Shown: positions 37,099 through 47,098, counted from the first letter of the stretch. The stretch: DNA of 64,000 nt from Pseudomonas sp. MPC6 (GCF_006094435.1 NZ_CP034783.1:337001-401000), one strand, 5' to 3'. The notes: generated from the sequence alone by a model not told the origin. Numbers and translations: made by a program.

Positions 37099-37167
37099 AG
37101 AAAGATCGCAGCCTGCGCCAGCTCCTACATGGAGCGGCGTACACCCGTAGGAGCTGCCGCAGGCTGA
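37099..37167. repeat. second-family REP (inverted)
   Basis: AAAGATCGCAGCCTGCGCCA and GTAGGAGCTGCCGCAGGCTG face each other between tcyJ and the desulfhydrase. Confidence 0.7.
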
Positions 37168-37180
37168 TCATAAGCTTCGG

Positions 37181-38182
37181 TTACAGAAAATCCTTATAGG
37201 CAAACAACGCCGGCGCCCCACCGGTGTGCAGGAAGATAATCGGCCCCTCATCAAAACGCTGGCGCCCAATCCCATCCAACAACCCGGCCATGGCTTTACC
37301 GGTATAAACCGGGTCGAGCAGCAAACCTTCCTGGCTCGCCACCAGCTTTACCGCCGCCAGTGTCCCGGCATTCGGCTCGCCATAGCGTGGGCCGAAATAT
37401 TCGTCCCACAGTTCGACTTTGAAACTCGCAGGCAAGCTCATTTCCAACAACTTCGCCGTCCGCTCGGCGAGGCCCTGGACCTTCGGTCGCTGATCTTCAT
37501 CGCTGCGTGAAACCGTGACGCCAATCACCGGCAATTGCGGCAGTGCTTCGCTCAATGCCAGCGCCAGGCCACTGTGCGTGCCGGCGCTGCCCGAGGCCAG
37601 CACCACAGCGGCGAAGGTGATGCCGGTGTCCTTGATCTGCTCGGCCAGTTCCAACCCGGCGCGCACATAACCCAAGGCGCCCAATGCATTCGAGCCGCCA
37701 ATCGGCACCAGATACGGCTTTTTGCCGTTGCTGCGCAGGCGTGCGGCCAACGCCTCCAACTGTTCGTCGGCGTTATCCAGGTTTTCTACCAGCTCAACCT
37801 TGGCATCGAACAGATCCAGCAACAGCCGATTGCCGTTGCCGACATAGTTGGCGTCGTCGGTGCCCAGAGGATTTTCCAGCAGTGCCACGCAGCCCAGACC
37901 CAGCCGGGCCGCAACGGCGGCGGTTTGGCGCACATGGTTGGACTGAAGCGCACCCGCGGTAATCAACGTGTCTGCGCCTTGTGCCAGGGCATCGGCCGCC
38001 AGGTATTCGAGCTTGCGCAGCTTGTTGCCACCCATGGCCAGCGGCGTCAGGTCATCGCGTTTGACGTAGAGGTCGCGGCCCAGCCAGGTCGACAGGCGTT
38101 CGAGTTTTTCCAGTGGCGTGGGGTGGCCGAGCAGATCGAGGCGGTCAAAACGGGCGAGCTGTTGTTTGATCATGGTTTCCAT
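37181..38182 (-). CDS. dcyD: D-cysteine desulfhydrase
   Basis: The 333-residue PLP enzyme converts D-cysteine to pyruvate, ammonia and sulfide. The PLP lysine is in [12 protein letters not shown] (Lys54), and [18 protein letters not shown] and [14 protein letters not shown] match DcyD closely; related ACC deaminases share the fold. It lies upstream of tcyJLN on the same strand, though an A/T-rich promoter element separates them. The start may be ATG 38182 or ATG 38173; neither has a strong ribosome-binding site. Confidence 0.9.
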   Translation of the reverse strand: METMIKQQLARFDRLDLLGHPTPLEKLERLSTWLGRDLYVKRDDLTPLAMGGNKLRKLEYLAADALAQGADTLITAGALQSNHVRQTAAVAARLGLGCVALLENPLGTDDANYVGNGNRLLLDLFDAKVELVENLDNADEQLEALAARLRSNGKKPYLVPIGGSNALGALGYVRAGLELAEQIKDTGITFAAVVLASGSAGTHSGLALALSEALPQLPVIGVTVSRSDEDQRPKVQGLAERTAKLLEMSLPASFKVELWDEYFGPRYGEPNAGTLAAVKLVASQEGLLLDPVYTGKAMAGLLDGIGRQRFDEGPIIFLHTGGAPALFAYKDFL

Positions 38183-38192
38183 ACTGGCGCAA

Positions 38193-38302
38193 GAAGGTAG
38201 GCGCGAGCTCGCTCGCGATGGTCGCTAACGATAACGCGATAAGCCTGACACCCCGCAGCGGGTTCGAGTTTTTCGCGAGCAAGCCCGCTCCTACAGGGAA
38301 AA
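38193..38302. repeat. REP pair
   Basis: GTAGGCGCGAGCTCGCTCGC and TTCGCGAGCAAGCCCGCTCC flank about 60 bp between the divergent dcyD and serine acetyltransferase genes. The remaining gap to 38469 shows no gene. Confidence 0.75.
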
Positions 38303-38469
38303 GATCTCAGGACTATAGGCACGCCTATTTATCGGGGCAACCGCCAATCGCTTATAGCCAAAAGTGTTTGATTCAGCACAATTGGTTCTTAATCGTCGTC
38401 CAGACCTTGCGTAAAGTAATCGCCGTCAGCGCGGCCAGACAGTCCGGCCGCCCATGAGGAGTTTTTACC

Positions 38470-39396
38470 GTGAGCGAGCGTTCCAGCCATTGGCAATTGC
38501 AGACCATCGTCAGTCAGCTGCGTTCGGCGCGTGACGAATGGCGTGCCCAAAACGGTCGCGCCAGCGGCGAGCAGGGCGGTCGGGAGTTGCCTTCCCGAGC
38601 GGCCATGGCGGAGATCCTGGAAGCCTTGTGTGGTGCGTTGTTTCCGATGCGCCTGGGGCCGGTGGACCTGCGCGAAGAGAGCGAAGACTTCTATGTCGGC
38701 CACACGCTGGACGTGGCATTGAATGCGTTGCTGGCTCAGGCGCGACTGGAACTGCGCTACGCCGCCCGCCACGGCGCCACGGCCGAGACTGAAGTCGAAG
38801 CCAGGACCATTCAGATCATCCAGGACTTCGCCCTCGCCCTGCCGGGCTTGCGCAGTCTGTTGGACACCGACGTGCTGGCGGCCTACCACGGCGACCCGGC
38901 AGCGCGCAGCGTCGATGAAGTGTTGCTCTGCTACCCGGGCATCCTGGCGGTGATTCACCATCGCCTTGCCCATCATTTGTATCGCGCCGGGCTGCCGCTG
39001 CTCGCGCGGATCAGCGCGGAAATCGCCCACTCCGCCACCGGTATCGACATCCATCCGGGGGCGCAGATCGGTCGCAGCTTCTTCATCGATCATGGGACGG
39101 GCGTGGTGATCGGCGAGACCGCCATCATCGGCGAGCGTGTGCGGATTTATCAGGCCGTGACCCTGGGCGCCAAGCGCTTCCCGGCGGATGAGGACGGTCA
39201 GTTGCAGAAGGGGCAGCCGCGCCATCCGATTGTCGAGGATGATGTGGTGATCTATGCCGGGGCGACCATCCTGGGGCGGATCACCATTGGCAAGGGCTCG
39301 ACCATTGGCGGCAACGTCTGGCTGACCCGCAGCGTGCCGGCGGGGAGCAATCTGACTCAGGCGAATTTGCAGCATGATGATGGGACGCAGAAGTAA
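38470..39396 (+). CDS. epsC: serine O-acetyltransferase, EpsC type
   Basis: A 308-residue enzyme that acetylates serine with acetyl-CoA, making O-acetylserine for cysteine synthesis. The helical N-terminal domain (1-175) precedes a left-handed beta-helix of hexapeptide repeats (about 180-290) with the catalytic GIDIHPGAQIG and DHGTGVVIGETAIIG motifs. It starts at GTG 38470 with GAGGAG upstream. Length fits the EpsC-like form rather than the shorter CysE. Location beside cystine uptake and desulfhydrase genes supports sulfur assimilation. Confidence 0.88.
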   Translation: MSERSSHWQLQTIVSQLRSARDEWRAQNGRASGEQGGRELPSRAAMAEILEALCGALFPMRLGPVDLREESEDFYVGHTLDVALNALLAQARLELRYAARHGATAETEVEARTIQIIQDFALALPGLRSLLDTDVLAAYHGDPAARSVDEVLLCYPGILAVIHHRLAHHLYRAGLPLLARISAEIAHSATGIDIHPGAQIGRSFFIDHGTGVVIGETAIIGERVRIYQAVTLGAKRFPADEDGQLQKGQPRHPIVEDDVVIYAGATILGRITIGKGSTIGGNVWLTRSVPAGSNLTQANLQHDDGTQK

Positions 39397-39424
39397 GGGC
39401 CGACATCTTTATTGGTCATGACGC

Positions 39425-39519
39425 CGCCTTCGCTGGCAAGCCAGCGCCTACAGGGGTATTTGTGTTCACGGAATTTGCGTACGCCACAAAACCTGTAGGA
39501 GCTGGCTTGCCAGCGAATG
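39425..39519. repeat. REP pair
   Basis: CTTCGCTGGCAAGCCAGCGC and GTAGGAGCTGGCTTGCCAGC lie downstream of epsC. Confidence 0.85.
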
Positions 39520-39660
39520 GTCTCAAGCCGAACGGAGATAAAGGCATTTAGCTGATTTCCCGCTGAACGAATCCCCCCACCCCCGCGTCATACCCATCCT
39601 TGAACTAGCGTATCAACACCACCGCCGAGCCCTGCGATTAGTCCTTAGCAACCTATTTAT

Positions 39661-39690
39661 GTTTAACTTGAACGCTCATTCAAGTTAAAC
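39661..39690. promoter_or_regulatory. 30-bp palindrome, candidate BetI/TetR operator
   Basis: Perfect 12-bp arms GTTTAACTTGAA and TTCAAGTTAAAC flank a 6-bp centre (CGCTCA), 92 bp before the BCCT transporter start. The TTGAA...TTCAA core resembles TetR-family sites such as those of the choline sensor BetI. The betI identification is inferred from the neighbouring transporter. Confidence 0.6.
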
Positions 39691-39781
39691 CGCCGGTTTG
39701 CTGCCCGCTCACAACAGGAGGCTTGCCTTTGCCGAGTCCGTTACTGATTGCCTTGCTCCACCCCCGAGAGGTGCATCTTTC

Positions 39782-41776
39782 ATGAGTGCATCGTCCCTTC
39801 CTCCAAGCGGCCAGGTCCGCATGAACCCGCCGGTGTTCTACTTTTCGGCGAGTTTCATTCTGCTGTTCGGCATCGTCGTGATTGCCATGCCCGAACTAGC
39901 CGGTGCCTGGTTGCTGGCGGCGCAAAACTGGGCGGCCAACACGGTCGGCTGGTACTACATGCTCGCGATGACCCTGTATCTGGTCTTCGTGGTGGTCACC
40001 GCCTTGTCCGGCTACGGCAAGATCAAGCTCGGTGCCGACCACGACGAACCCGAATTCAGTTACCTGTCCTGGGCCGGCATGTTGTTCGCTGCCGGCATCA
40101 GCATCACACTGTTTTTCTTTTGTGTGTCCGAACCGCTGACCCATTTGGCGCAACCGCCTCAGGGTGAGGCGGGTACGGCGGACGCGGCGCGTCAGGCGAT
40201 GCAGATTCTGTTTCTGCACTGGGGCCTGCACGGCTGGGGCGTGTTCGCCTTCGTCGGCATGGCGCTGGCGTACTTTGCCTATCGTCACAACCTGCCGCTG
40301 GCCCTGCGCTCGGCGCTCTATCCGCTGATCGGCAAGCGCATCAACGGCCCGATCGGTTACGCGGTGGACGGCTTCGGCATCATCGCCACGGTATTCGGCC
40401 TCGGCGCCGACATGGGCTTTGGCGTATTGCACCTCAACTCGGGACTGGACTACCTGTTCGGCATCGCTCACACCCAGTGGGTTCAGGTCGGCCTGATCAC
40501 GCTGATGATGGGCGCGGCGATCCTGGTGGCCGTGTCCGGCGTCGATAAAGGCGTGCGAGTGATGTCCGACATCAACATGTTGCTGGCCTGTGCGCTGCTG
40601 CTGTTCGTGTTGTTTGCCGGGCCCACCCAGCACTTGCTCAACACGCTGATCCAGAACATCGGCGACTACCTCGGCGCCTTGCCGATGAAGAGTTTCGACC
40701 TCTATGCCTACGACAAACCCAGTGACTGGCTGGGCGGCTGGACGGTGTTCTACTGGGCCTGGTGGATTGCATGGTCGCCGTTCGTGGGCCTGTTTATCGC
40801 GCGGATTTCCCGGGGCCGGACCATCCGTGAATTCGTCTTCGGCGTGCTGCTGATTCCGCTGGGTTTCACCCTGGCCTGGATGTCGATCTTCGGCAACAGC
40901 GCGATCGATCAGGTGCTCAATCACGGGATGAGCGCGTTGGGCATGTCGGCCGTCGACAATCCATCGATGACGCTCTACCTGCTGCTGGAAACCTATCCGT
41001 GGAGCAAAACCGTGATCGCGGTCACGGTGTTCATCAGCTTCGTGTTCTTCGTCACCTCGGCCGACTCCGGCACCGTGGTGCTGTCGACGCTGTCCGCCAA
41101 GGGCGGCAATCCAGATGAAGACGGGCCGAAATGGTTGCGGGTGTTCTGGGGCGCCATGACCGCACTGGTGACCAGTGCGCTGCTGTTCTCCGGCAGCATC
41201 GATGCCCTGAAGTCAGCGGTGGTGCTGACCTCGTTGCCGTTCTCGTTGATTCTGCTGTTGATGATGTGGGGGCTGCACAAGGCGTTCTATCTGGAATCGC
41301 AGAAGCAGATCGCGCAGTTGCATTCCCTGGCACCGGTCTCTGGCTCGCGCCGTGGCGGGTGGCGTCAGCGCTTGAGTCAGGCGGTGCATTTCCCGTCGCG
41401 GGATGAGGTTTACCGTTTCCTCGAGACGACGGTGCGTCCGGCGATTGAAGAAGTGACTGCGGTGTTCGTCGAGAAGGGGTTGCACGTCGTCGCCCAGCCC
41501 GATCCGGCCAACGACAGCGTCAGCCTGGAAATCGGCCATGGCGAGCAGCATCCGTTTATCTATCAGGTGCAGATGCGTGGCTACTTCACGCCGTCTTTCG
41601 CCCGTGGCGGCATGGGCTCCAAGGAGCTCAACAACCGTCGTTACTACCGGGCCGAAGTGCATTTGAGCGAAGGCAGTCAGGACTACGATCTGGTGGGTTA
41701 CACCAAGGAGCAGGTCATCAACGACATCCTCGACCAGTACGAGCGGCACATGCAGTTCTTGCATTTGGTGCGTTGA
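39782..41776 (+). CDS. betT: BCCT-family choline/betaine transporter
   Basis: The 664-residue protein has twelve expected helices and a long cytoplasmic C-terminal domain (about 520-664) used for osmotic sensing in BetT-type transporters. The BCCT signature tryptophans are seen in FYWAWWIAWSPFVGLFIARISRGR (split here from about residue 318) and the glycine-rich unwound helix in FGLGADMGFGV. It imports choline or a related trimethylammonium compound by sodium or proton symport. ATG 39782 is used because the conserved N-terminus follows; the frame is open further upstream. A palindromic operator precedes it. Confidence 0.88.
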   Translation: MSASSLPPSGQVRMNPPVFYFSASFILLFGIVVIAMPELAGAWLLAAQNWAANTVGWYYMLAMTLYLVFVVVTALSGYGKIKLGADHDEPEFSYLSWAGMLFAAGISITLFFFCVSEPLTHLAQPPQGEAGTADAARQAMQILFLHWGLHGWGVFAFVGMALAYFAYRHNLPLALRSALYPLIGKRINGPIGYAVDGFGIIATVFGLGADMGFGVLHLNSGLDYLFGIAHTQWVQVGLITLMMGAAILVAVSGVDKGVRVMSDINMLLACALLLFVLFAGPTQHLLNTLIQNIGDYLGALPMKSFDLYAYDKPSDWLGGWTVFYWAWWIAWSPFVGLFIARISRGRTIREFVFGVLLIPLGFTLAWMSIFGNSAIDQVLNHGMSALGMSAVDNPSMTLYLLLETYPWSKTVIAVTVFISFVFFVTSADSGTVVLSTLSAKGGNPDEDGPKWLRVFWGAMTALVTSALLFSGSIDALKSAVVLTSLPFSLILLLMMWGLHKAFYLESQKQIAQLHSLAPVSGSRRGGWRQRLSQAVHFPSRDEVYRFLETTVRPAIEEVTAVFVEKGLHVVAQPDPANDSVSLEIGHGEQHPFIYQVQMRGYFTPSFARGGMGSKELNNRRYYRAEVHLSEGSQDYDLVGYTKEQVINDILDQYERHMQFLHLVR

Positions 41777-41802
41777 TTCCCCGGGCGGCGGGGCTGGATT
41801 GT

Positions 41803-42063
41803 TCAGGTGTCAGTGCTCAACACCATGAACAACACCAGCGCCGCCACTGGCACGCCAAACACAATGCTGCCGACCACCAGTTCCGTGGTGACGGATTGGC
41901 CGGCGGTGACCACGCCGATGGCGCCGTTGATCATCGTCAGCGCCAGCCATAGCACGATGAAGCTGTAGGTCAGCGTCTGGCGGCTGAAGCCGATTTGTTC
42001 GCCGATGAACAGCATCAGCGCCAGCAGGACCAGGCCGAAGAAGATGATGATGGTGGTGTGCAT
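41803..42063 (-). CDS. small three-helix membrane protein, unknown
   Basis: An 86-residue protein made almost entirely of three hydrophobic helices (about 3-21, 32-52, 61-83). GGAGGAGACA lies directly upstream of the ATG, so it is surely translated. It is convergent with betT, 26 bp apart. I do not recognise the family. Confidence 0.75.
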   Translation of the reverse strand: MHTTIIIFFGLVLLALMLFIGEQIGFSRQTLTYSFIVLWLALTMINGAIGVVTAGQSVTTELVVGSIVFGVPVAALVLFMVLSTDT

Positions 42064-42102
42064 GGTGTGTCTCCTCCCTTCAGATGGGTGCTGCCTTTGA
42101 GG

Positions 42103-42171
42103 CCGCTTTCGCGAGCAGGCTCGCTTCCACGACGATCACCGCGATCCCTGTGGGGGCGAGCCTGCTCGCGA
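42103..42171. repeat. REP pair
   Basis: TTTCGCGAGCAGGCTCGCTT and GGGGGCGAGCCTGCTCGCGA face each other. Confidence 0.8.
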
Positions 42172-42283
42172 TTGGGGTCACTGCGGTGCCAGCAAGCGCA
42201 CGTCATCAATACCGCCTCCCCAACCAGCGTCTGTCCTAGAGCATAGGCGTCGCAAGGCGCGGCGTTTGCGCTCTCACCGGTTG

Positions 42284-42295
42284 TGAAACGTTTCA
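42284..42295. promoter_or_regulatory. TGAAACGTTTCA palindrome (Cra/LacI-type operator)
   Basis: A perfect 12-bp palindrome lies 103 bp before the aldo-keto reductase start. It equals the consensus of Cra/FruR in enterobacteria and is close to the reported P. putida Cra site (TTAAACGTTTCA). Another LacI-family repressor could use it. Confidence 0.5.
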
Positions 42296-42397
42296 GCTAT
42301 TTCTCGAATCCGAGGTTTATCGGCGTTTGTCTGGGCGTATGCTGGCCAACTTGCGATGCAGTCGATACCAACTTCAAGACACACAAGAGAGGATTCG

Positions 42398-43435
42398 ATG
42401 ACCTACACCGCTGCCGAAAACCGCTACGACTCCATTCCTTACCGCCGCGTGGGACGCAGCGGACTGGTGCTGCCTGCACTGTCCCTGGGCCTGTGGCACA
42501 ACTTCGGCGACAGCACGCCGATCGACACCCAGCGCGCCTTGTTGCGCACGGCTTTCGACCTGGGCATCAACCACTTCGACCTGGCCAACAACTACGGCCC
42601 GCCGTACGGCAGCGCCGAGATCAATTTCGGTCGTTTGCTGCGTGAAGACTTCAAGCAGTACCGTGACGAATTGATCATCTCGAGCAAGGCCGGTTGGGAC
42701 ATGTGGGCCGGCCCTTATGGCCAGGGCGGCGGTTCGCGCAAGTACGTGCTGGCCAGCCTGGACCAGAGCCTGCAGCGCCTGGGCCTGGACTACGTGGATA
42801 TTTTCTATTCCCACCGCTTCGACCCGGATACCCCGCTGGAAGAAACCGCCAGCGCACTGGCCACCGCGGTGCAGCAGGGCAAGGCGCTGTACATTGGCAT
42901 CTCGTCGTATTCCGGGGCGAAAACCCGTGAAATGGCGGCGCTGCTCAAAGAGTGGAAAGTACCGTTGCTGATTCACCAGCCTGCTTACAACCTGCTCAAC
43001 CGTTGGGTAGAAAAGGACCTGTTGGACACCACCGATGAACTCGGGACGGGCGTCATCGCCTTCACGCCGCTGGCGCAGGGATTGCTGACCGACAAATACC
43101 TCAATGGCGTACCCGCCGATGCGCGGGTCAACCGACCGGGCGGTGGTTCGTTGCAGGCGTCGCACTTGTCCGAAGCCAATATCGCTCACGTGCGTGCATT
43201 GAATGAAATCGCCCAGCGTCGTGGCCAGAGTCTGGCGCAGTTGGCGTTGGCCTGGACGTTACGCGACCCACGAGTGACCTCGGCACTGATCGGCGCGAGC
43301 CGGCCGGAGCAGATTATCGAGAATGTCGGGGCGTTGCAGAATCTGAGCTTCAGCGCGCAGGAGTTGGCGGAGATTGACCGGTTTGCCCAAGAGGGCGGGG
43401 TTAATCTTTGGGAGAAGCCTTCGACGGCTGAGTAA
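42398..43435 (+). CDS. aldo/keto reductase, YghZ/L-glyceraldehyde 3-phosphate reductase type
   Basis: This 345-residue NADPH-dependent reductase has the Asp-Tyr pair in FDLANNYGPPYG, Lys in ISSKAGWDMW and His in FYSHRFDPDTPLEE, the four catalytic residues. GPYGQGGGSRKY and PAYNLLNRWVE are typical of YghZ, which reduces L-glyceraldehyde 3-phosphate and methylglyoxal. AGAGAGGA precedes ATG 42398. A Cra-type palindrome upstream would fit control by sugar-phosphate metabolism. Confidence 0.85.
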   Translation: MTYTAAENRYDSIPYRRVGRSGLVLPALSLGLWHNFGDSTPIDTQRALLRTAFDLGINHFDLANNYGPPYGSAEINFGRLLREDFKQYRDELIISSKAGWDMWAGPYGQGGGSRKYVLASLDQSLQRLGLDYVDIFYSHRFDPDTPLEETASALATAVQQGKALYIGISSYSGAKTREMAALLKEWKVPLLIHQPAYNLLNRWVEKDLLDTTDELGTGVIAFTPLAQGLLTDKYLNGVPADARVNRPGGGSLQASHLSEANIAHVRALNEIAQRRGQSLAQLALAWTLRDPRVTSALIGASRPEQIIENVGALQNLSFSAQELAEIDRFAQEGGVNLWEKPSTAE

Positions 43436-43470
43436 GTGTTCGGCGCTGGATATTCCGGCGTCTGTTCCGG

Positions 43471-43566
43471 CCTCTTCGCGGGCAAGCCCGCTCCCACAGG
43501 TTTTTGGTTTGGCCAAAGATTTATGGTCAACCGATAGACCTGTGGGAGCGGGCTTGCCCGCGATGG
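43471..43566. repeat. REP pair
   Basis: CTTCGCGGGCAAGCCCGCTC and GTGGGAGCGGGCTTGCCCGC face each other between the convergent reductase and tauD genes. Confidence 0.85.
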
Positions 43567-43597
43567 GGCCATCAAATTCAGTAAAGAGACTGGGTCT

Positions 43598-44440
43598 TCA
43601 CCTGAAAAACGGCACATCCCCCAACACCGTCGCCCGCTGCATCACCCGCCGCGCCGGCCGGTAATCGTCGACCGCATAGTGCTGTGTCACGCGGTTATCC
43701 CAGAACGCCACGTCATCCTTCTGCCAGCGCCAGCGAATGGTGAATTCCGGCCGGGTCGAATGGGCGAACAACAATTTCAGGATCGTCTCGCTTTCGGTGT
43801 CCGACAGTTCGTTGATCTTCGACGTGAAACCTTCATTGACGAACAACGACCGTCGCCCGCTCACGGGGTGCGTACGAATCACCGGGTGTGACAGCGGCGG
43901 ATTCTTCCTGCGGGTTTCTTCCCATTGGGCCAGCGCTTCGGGCGTGTTGCCATAACGTTCCAGCGGGAACGAGCGGGTGAAGTCGTGGGTGGCGGTCAGT
44001 CCTTCGAGCAAGCTTTTCAGCGGCGCCGACAGTGCTTCATAGGCCGCAATGCCGCTGGCCCACAGCGTGTCGCCACCAAACTCCGGCAGCAGCTTGGCAC
44101 TGAGCACGGCGCCCATGGCCGGGGTCGGCAAGAAGGTCACGTCGGTGTGCCAGATCGCGTTGTCGCGCACGTCGGTGACGGCGGTGTCGAGGATCAGCAC
44201 TTCGGGCTGCTCCGGTACATTCGGGTAGATCGGGTGGATGTGCAGGTCGCCGAAATAGGCAGCGAAACGCGCCTGCTGCGGCGGTTCGATCGGCTGGTCA
44301 CGGAAAAACAGCACCTGATGTTTGAGCAGCGCCTGCTCGATCGCGTCGCGCTGCTCAAGGTTCAGCGGCTGGCTGATGTCGACGCCGCTGATTTGCGCGC
44401 CGAGGGCCGAGCTGAGGGGGACAATCGTCAAGTTACTCAT
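43598..44440 (-). CDS. tauD: taurine dioxygenase
   Basis: The 280-residue Fe(II)/2-oxoglutarate dioxygenase hydroxylates taurine, which then releases sulfite and aminoacetaldehyde. The iron ligands are the HxD of IWHTDVTF (about 99-106) and the distal His of [20 protein letters not shown], whose Arg binds 2-oxoglutarate. ATG 44440 starts the conserved [17 protein letters not shown] segment; an upstream frame is dismissed because it would run into tauC's end. Last gene of tauABCD. Confidence 0.93.
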   Translation of the reverse strand: MSNLTIVPLSSALGAQISGVDISQPLNLEQRDAIEQALLKHQVLFFRDQPIEPPQQARFAAYFGDLHIHPIYPNVPEQPEVLILDTAVTDVRDNAIWHTDVTFLPTPAMGAVLSAKLLPEFGGDTLWASGIAAYEALSAPLKSLLEGLTATHDFTRSFPLERYGNTPEALAQWEETRRKNPPLSHPVIRTHPVSGRRSLFVNEGFTSKINELSDTESETILKLLFAHSTRPEFTIRWRWQKDDVAFWDNRVTQHYAVDDYRPARRVMQRATVLGDVPFFR

Positions 44441-44480
44441 GGTCTTCTCTTCAATCCGGGGCGCCAGATGTGGGGTTTGG

Positions 44481-45314
44481 TTAGTGAGCCTGGCCATGCC
44501 AAGGCACCAGTTTGCGTTGCAGGGCGCGCAGGCCCATTTCCATGGCGAAGGCGATCAGGGCGATGACCAGAATCCCCAGAACCACCACATCGGTGACCAG
44601 GAACTGCGCGGCCGACTGCACCATGAAGCCCAGGCCACTGGTGGCAGCGATCAGCTCGGCGGCGACCAGGGTCGACCAACCCACACCCAGACCAATGCGC
44701 ACACCGGTCAAGATGTCCGGCAAGGCGCTCGGCAGAATCACATGGCGAATCAACTGCGCCCGGGTCGCGCCCAACGACTGCGCGGCGCGCAACTTGGCCG
44801 GGTCGACGGTGCGCACGCCGGTCGCGGTAGCGATGGCAATCGGGGCGAAGATCGCCAGGTAGATCAGCAACACTTTCGACAGCTCACCGATGCCGCACCA
44901 GATCACGATCAGCGGCAGGTAGGCCAGTGGCGGGATAGGGCGGTAGAACTCGATCAGCGGATCGAGAATGCCGCGGGCGATGCGGTTGTGGCCGATGGCA
45001 ATGCCAACCGGTACAGCGGTCAGCACCGCGAAACCGAGGCCCAGGCCGATTCGGCTGAGGCTCGCGCCCAAGTGCTGCCACAACGTCGAATCCATATAGC
45101 CGGTAGTCACCAACAGCCAGCCTTTGTCCAGCACGGCGGACGGTGGCGGCAGGAACAGCGGTTCGATCATTCCCGTGGCGGTAACGGCCCACCAAATGGC
45201 AATCAGCACGACCAGCGTCAGCACGCTGATCCAGCGCGTACTCAGGCTGCGGCGCAGCGCAATCACCGTCGAACCCGGTTTCACCGCCGCGGCGGGAATT
45301 TCATAACTGCTCAT
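44481..45314 (-). CDS. tauC: taurine ABC transporter permease
   Basis: A 277-residue SsuC/TauC-type permease with about six helices and the EAA-like loop [26 protein letters not shown]. The start overlaps the tauB stop (ATGA). It exports nothing; with TauA and TauB it brings taurine into the cytoplasm. Confidence 0.92.
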   Translation of the reverse strand: MSSYEIPAAAVKPGSTVIALRRSLSTRWISVLTLVVLIAIWWAVTATGMIEPLFLPPPSAVLDKGWLLVTTGYMDSTLWQHLGASLSRIGLGLGFAVLTAVPVGIAIGHNRIARGILDPLIEFYRPIPPLAYLPLIVIWCGIGELSKVLLIYLAIFAPIAIATATGVRTVDPAKLRAAQSLGATRAQLIRHVILPSALPDILTGVRIGLGVGWSTLVAAELIAATSGLGFMVQSAAQFLVTDVVVLGILVIALIAFAMEMGLRALQRKLVPWHGQAH

Positions 45315-46105
45315 GCGCGCTCCTGCCGCGTGGCGGCGCTGCGTTGGGAGAACACCTTGGCGAGCACGTGTTCGCGGGTCTCGATAAAACGCCGGTCGGA
45401 TTTGATCGATCGTGCGGGCTCACCGGCGGCGTAGCGCTGGCCGAAATCCAGGCTCAGGCGCTCGACGATCTGTCCAGGATTGGGCGCCAGCAGAATCAGA
45501 TCCGTGGCGAGGAACACCGCTTCTTCAATGTCATGGGTAATCAGAAAAACCGGTTTGGCGGTGCGCTGCCAGACCTGCAGCAGCAGCTCCTGCATCTGTT
45601 CCCGGGTGAAGGCATCGAGCGCGCCGAAGGGTTCGTCCATCAGCAGCACTCGAGGATCGGCAGCGAGCGCGCGGGCCAGGCCGACGCGTTGCTTCTGCCC
45701 ACCGGACAGCTGCCAGATGCGCCGGTTTTCGAAGCCGGAAAGGTCCACCAGCGCGAGCATTTCCCGGGCGCGGATTTCGCGTTTTTCCCGGGAAACACCC
45801 GCCAGCTCCAGGCCGAAGCCGACGTTGGCCAGCACGTCCTGCCAGGGCAGCAGGGCGTCATCCTGAAACACTACGCCACGTTCGGCGCTCGGGCCTTTGA
45901 CCGGTACGCCGTCAAGGGTGATGCGTCCGGCGCTGGGTTCCACGAAACCGGCAATCAGGTTCAACAGCGAAGTCTTGCCACTGCCGGACGGGCCGAGGGC
46001 GACCAGCAATTGCTGGGGCCCTAGGCTCAAGGATATATCCGCCAGCACAGGTTCAGGGCTACCTGGGTACTGTGCGCTGATGCGCTCCAGCTGAAGCAAA
46101 GCCAT
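45311..46105 (-). CDS. tauB: taurine ABC transporter ATPase
   Basis: The 264-residue ATPase has Walker [10 protein letters not shown], signature LSGGQKQR, Walker [12 protein letters not shown] and switch [25 protein letters not shown] is characteristic of the TauB/SsuB group. It lies 15 bp after tauA and overlaps tauC. Confidence 0.92.
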   Translation of the reverse strand: MALLQLERISAQYPGSPEPVLADISLSLGPQQLLVALGPSGSGKTSLLNLIAGFVEPSAGRITLDGVPVKGPSAERGVVFQDDALLPWQDVLANVGFGLELAGVSREKREIRAREMLALVDLSGFENRRIWQLSGGQKQRVGLARALAADPRVLLMDEPFGALDAFTREQMQELLLQVWQRTAKPVFLITHDIEEAVFLATDLILLAPNPGQIVERLSLDFGQRYAAGEPARSIKSDRRFIETREHVLAKVFSQRSAATRQERA

Positions 46106-46120
46106 TGCGGTTAACTCCGA

Positions 46121-47098
46121 TCAGTTGGTGATGTATTTGGCGCTGACGTAGGGGGCGTAGTCCGGCAGCACGGCTTCGACCTTGCCTTGTTCCTTGAGGA
46201 ACGTGGCGGTGTCGGTGATGGCCTTGGTGGTCGGCGCGCCGAGGCTGATCACCTGATCTGCCGCCAGCGGGTAGACGTTGCCTTGCAGCAGCAATGGGAT
46301 GTCGCCGGCCTTGGCGCCGGACAGTTTCACCAGCTTGTCGACGTTGCTTTGATTGGCGAGCCAGGCTTTCGGATCCTTGCGGTATTCGGCGTAGGCATCG
46401 AGCGTCACTTTGGCGAACGCGGTGACGATTTCCGGGTGCTTCTCGGCGAAGTCCTTGCGCACGATCCAGGCATCGAAGGTCGGTGCGCCGAACTTGGCCA
46501 GTTCGCCAGAGGTGATCAGCACTTTGCCGTTTTCCTTGGCCACACCGAGCGCCGGGTCCCAAACGTAGGTGGCGTCGATGTCACCGCGTTTCCATGCAGC
46601 GATGATCGCGGGCGGCGCGAGATTGAGCACGGTGACTTTCGACGGGTCGATGTTCCAGTGCTTCAGCGCGGCGAGCAGGCTGTAGTGGCCGGTGGAAACG
46701 AAGGGCACGGCGATTTTCTTGCCGATCAGGTCCTGCGGGGTCTTGATCCCGGAACCGTCGCGGGCGACCAGGGCTTCGGCGGCGCCGATCTGGGTGGCGA
46801 TGAGGAAGGTTTGCACCGGGACTTTGCGGGTGATTGCCGCCGTCAGGGGGCTGGAGCCGAGGTAGCCGATCTGTACGTCGCCGGAAGCGATGGCGGCGAT
46901 GATGTCGGCACCGTTGTCGAATTTGCGCCAATCGATTTTGGCGTGGGTGGCTTTTTCGTAGGCGCCGTCGGCCTGGGCGACTTTGGCCGGGTCAACGGTG
47001 GTCTGGTAAGCGACAGTGACGTCGGCGGCCTGGGCAAAGAAGCTCGCCGCAGCCAGGGACGCGGCCGCCAGGAGGCGAAGAGGGAAATTCAGTTTCAT
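46121..47098 (-). CDS. tauA: taurine-binding periplasmic protein
   Basis: A 325-residue binding protein; the signal peptide ends at AASFFAQAADVTV. TauA-type motifs include YQTTVDPAKVAQADGAYEK, GYLGSSPLTAAITR and DATYVWDPALGVAKENGKVLITSGE. First gene of tauABCD with GGAG upstream and a sulfur-type promoter element 57-90 bp before it. Confidence 0.93.
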   Translation of the reverse strand: MKLNFPLRLLAAASLAAASFFAQAADVTVAYQTTVDPAKVAQADGAYEKATHAKIDWRKFDNGADIIAAIASGDVQIGYLGSSPLTAAITRKVPVQTFLIATQIGAAEALVARDGSGIKTPQDLIGKKIAVPFVSTGHYSLLAALKHWNIDPSKVTVLNLAPPAIIAAWKRGDIDATYVWDPALGVAKENGKVLITSGELAKFGAPTFDAWIVRKDFAEKHPEIVTAFAKVTLDAYAEYRKDPKAWLANQSNVDKLVKLSGAKAGDIPLLLQGNVYPLAADQVISLGAPTTKAITDTATFLKEQGKVEAVLPDYAPYVSAKYITN

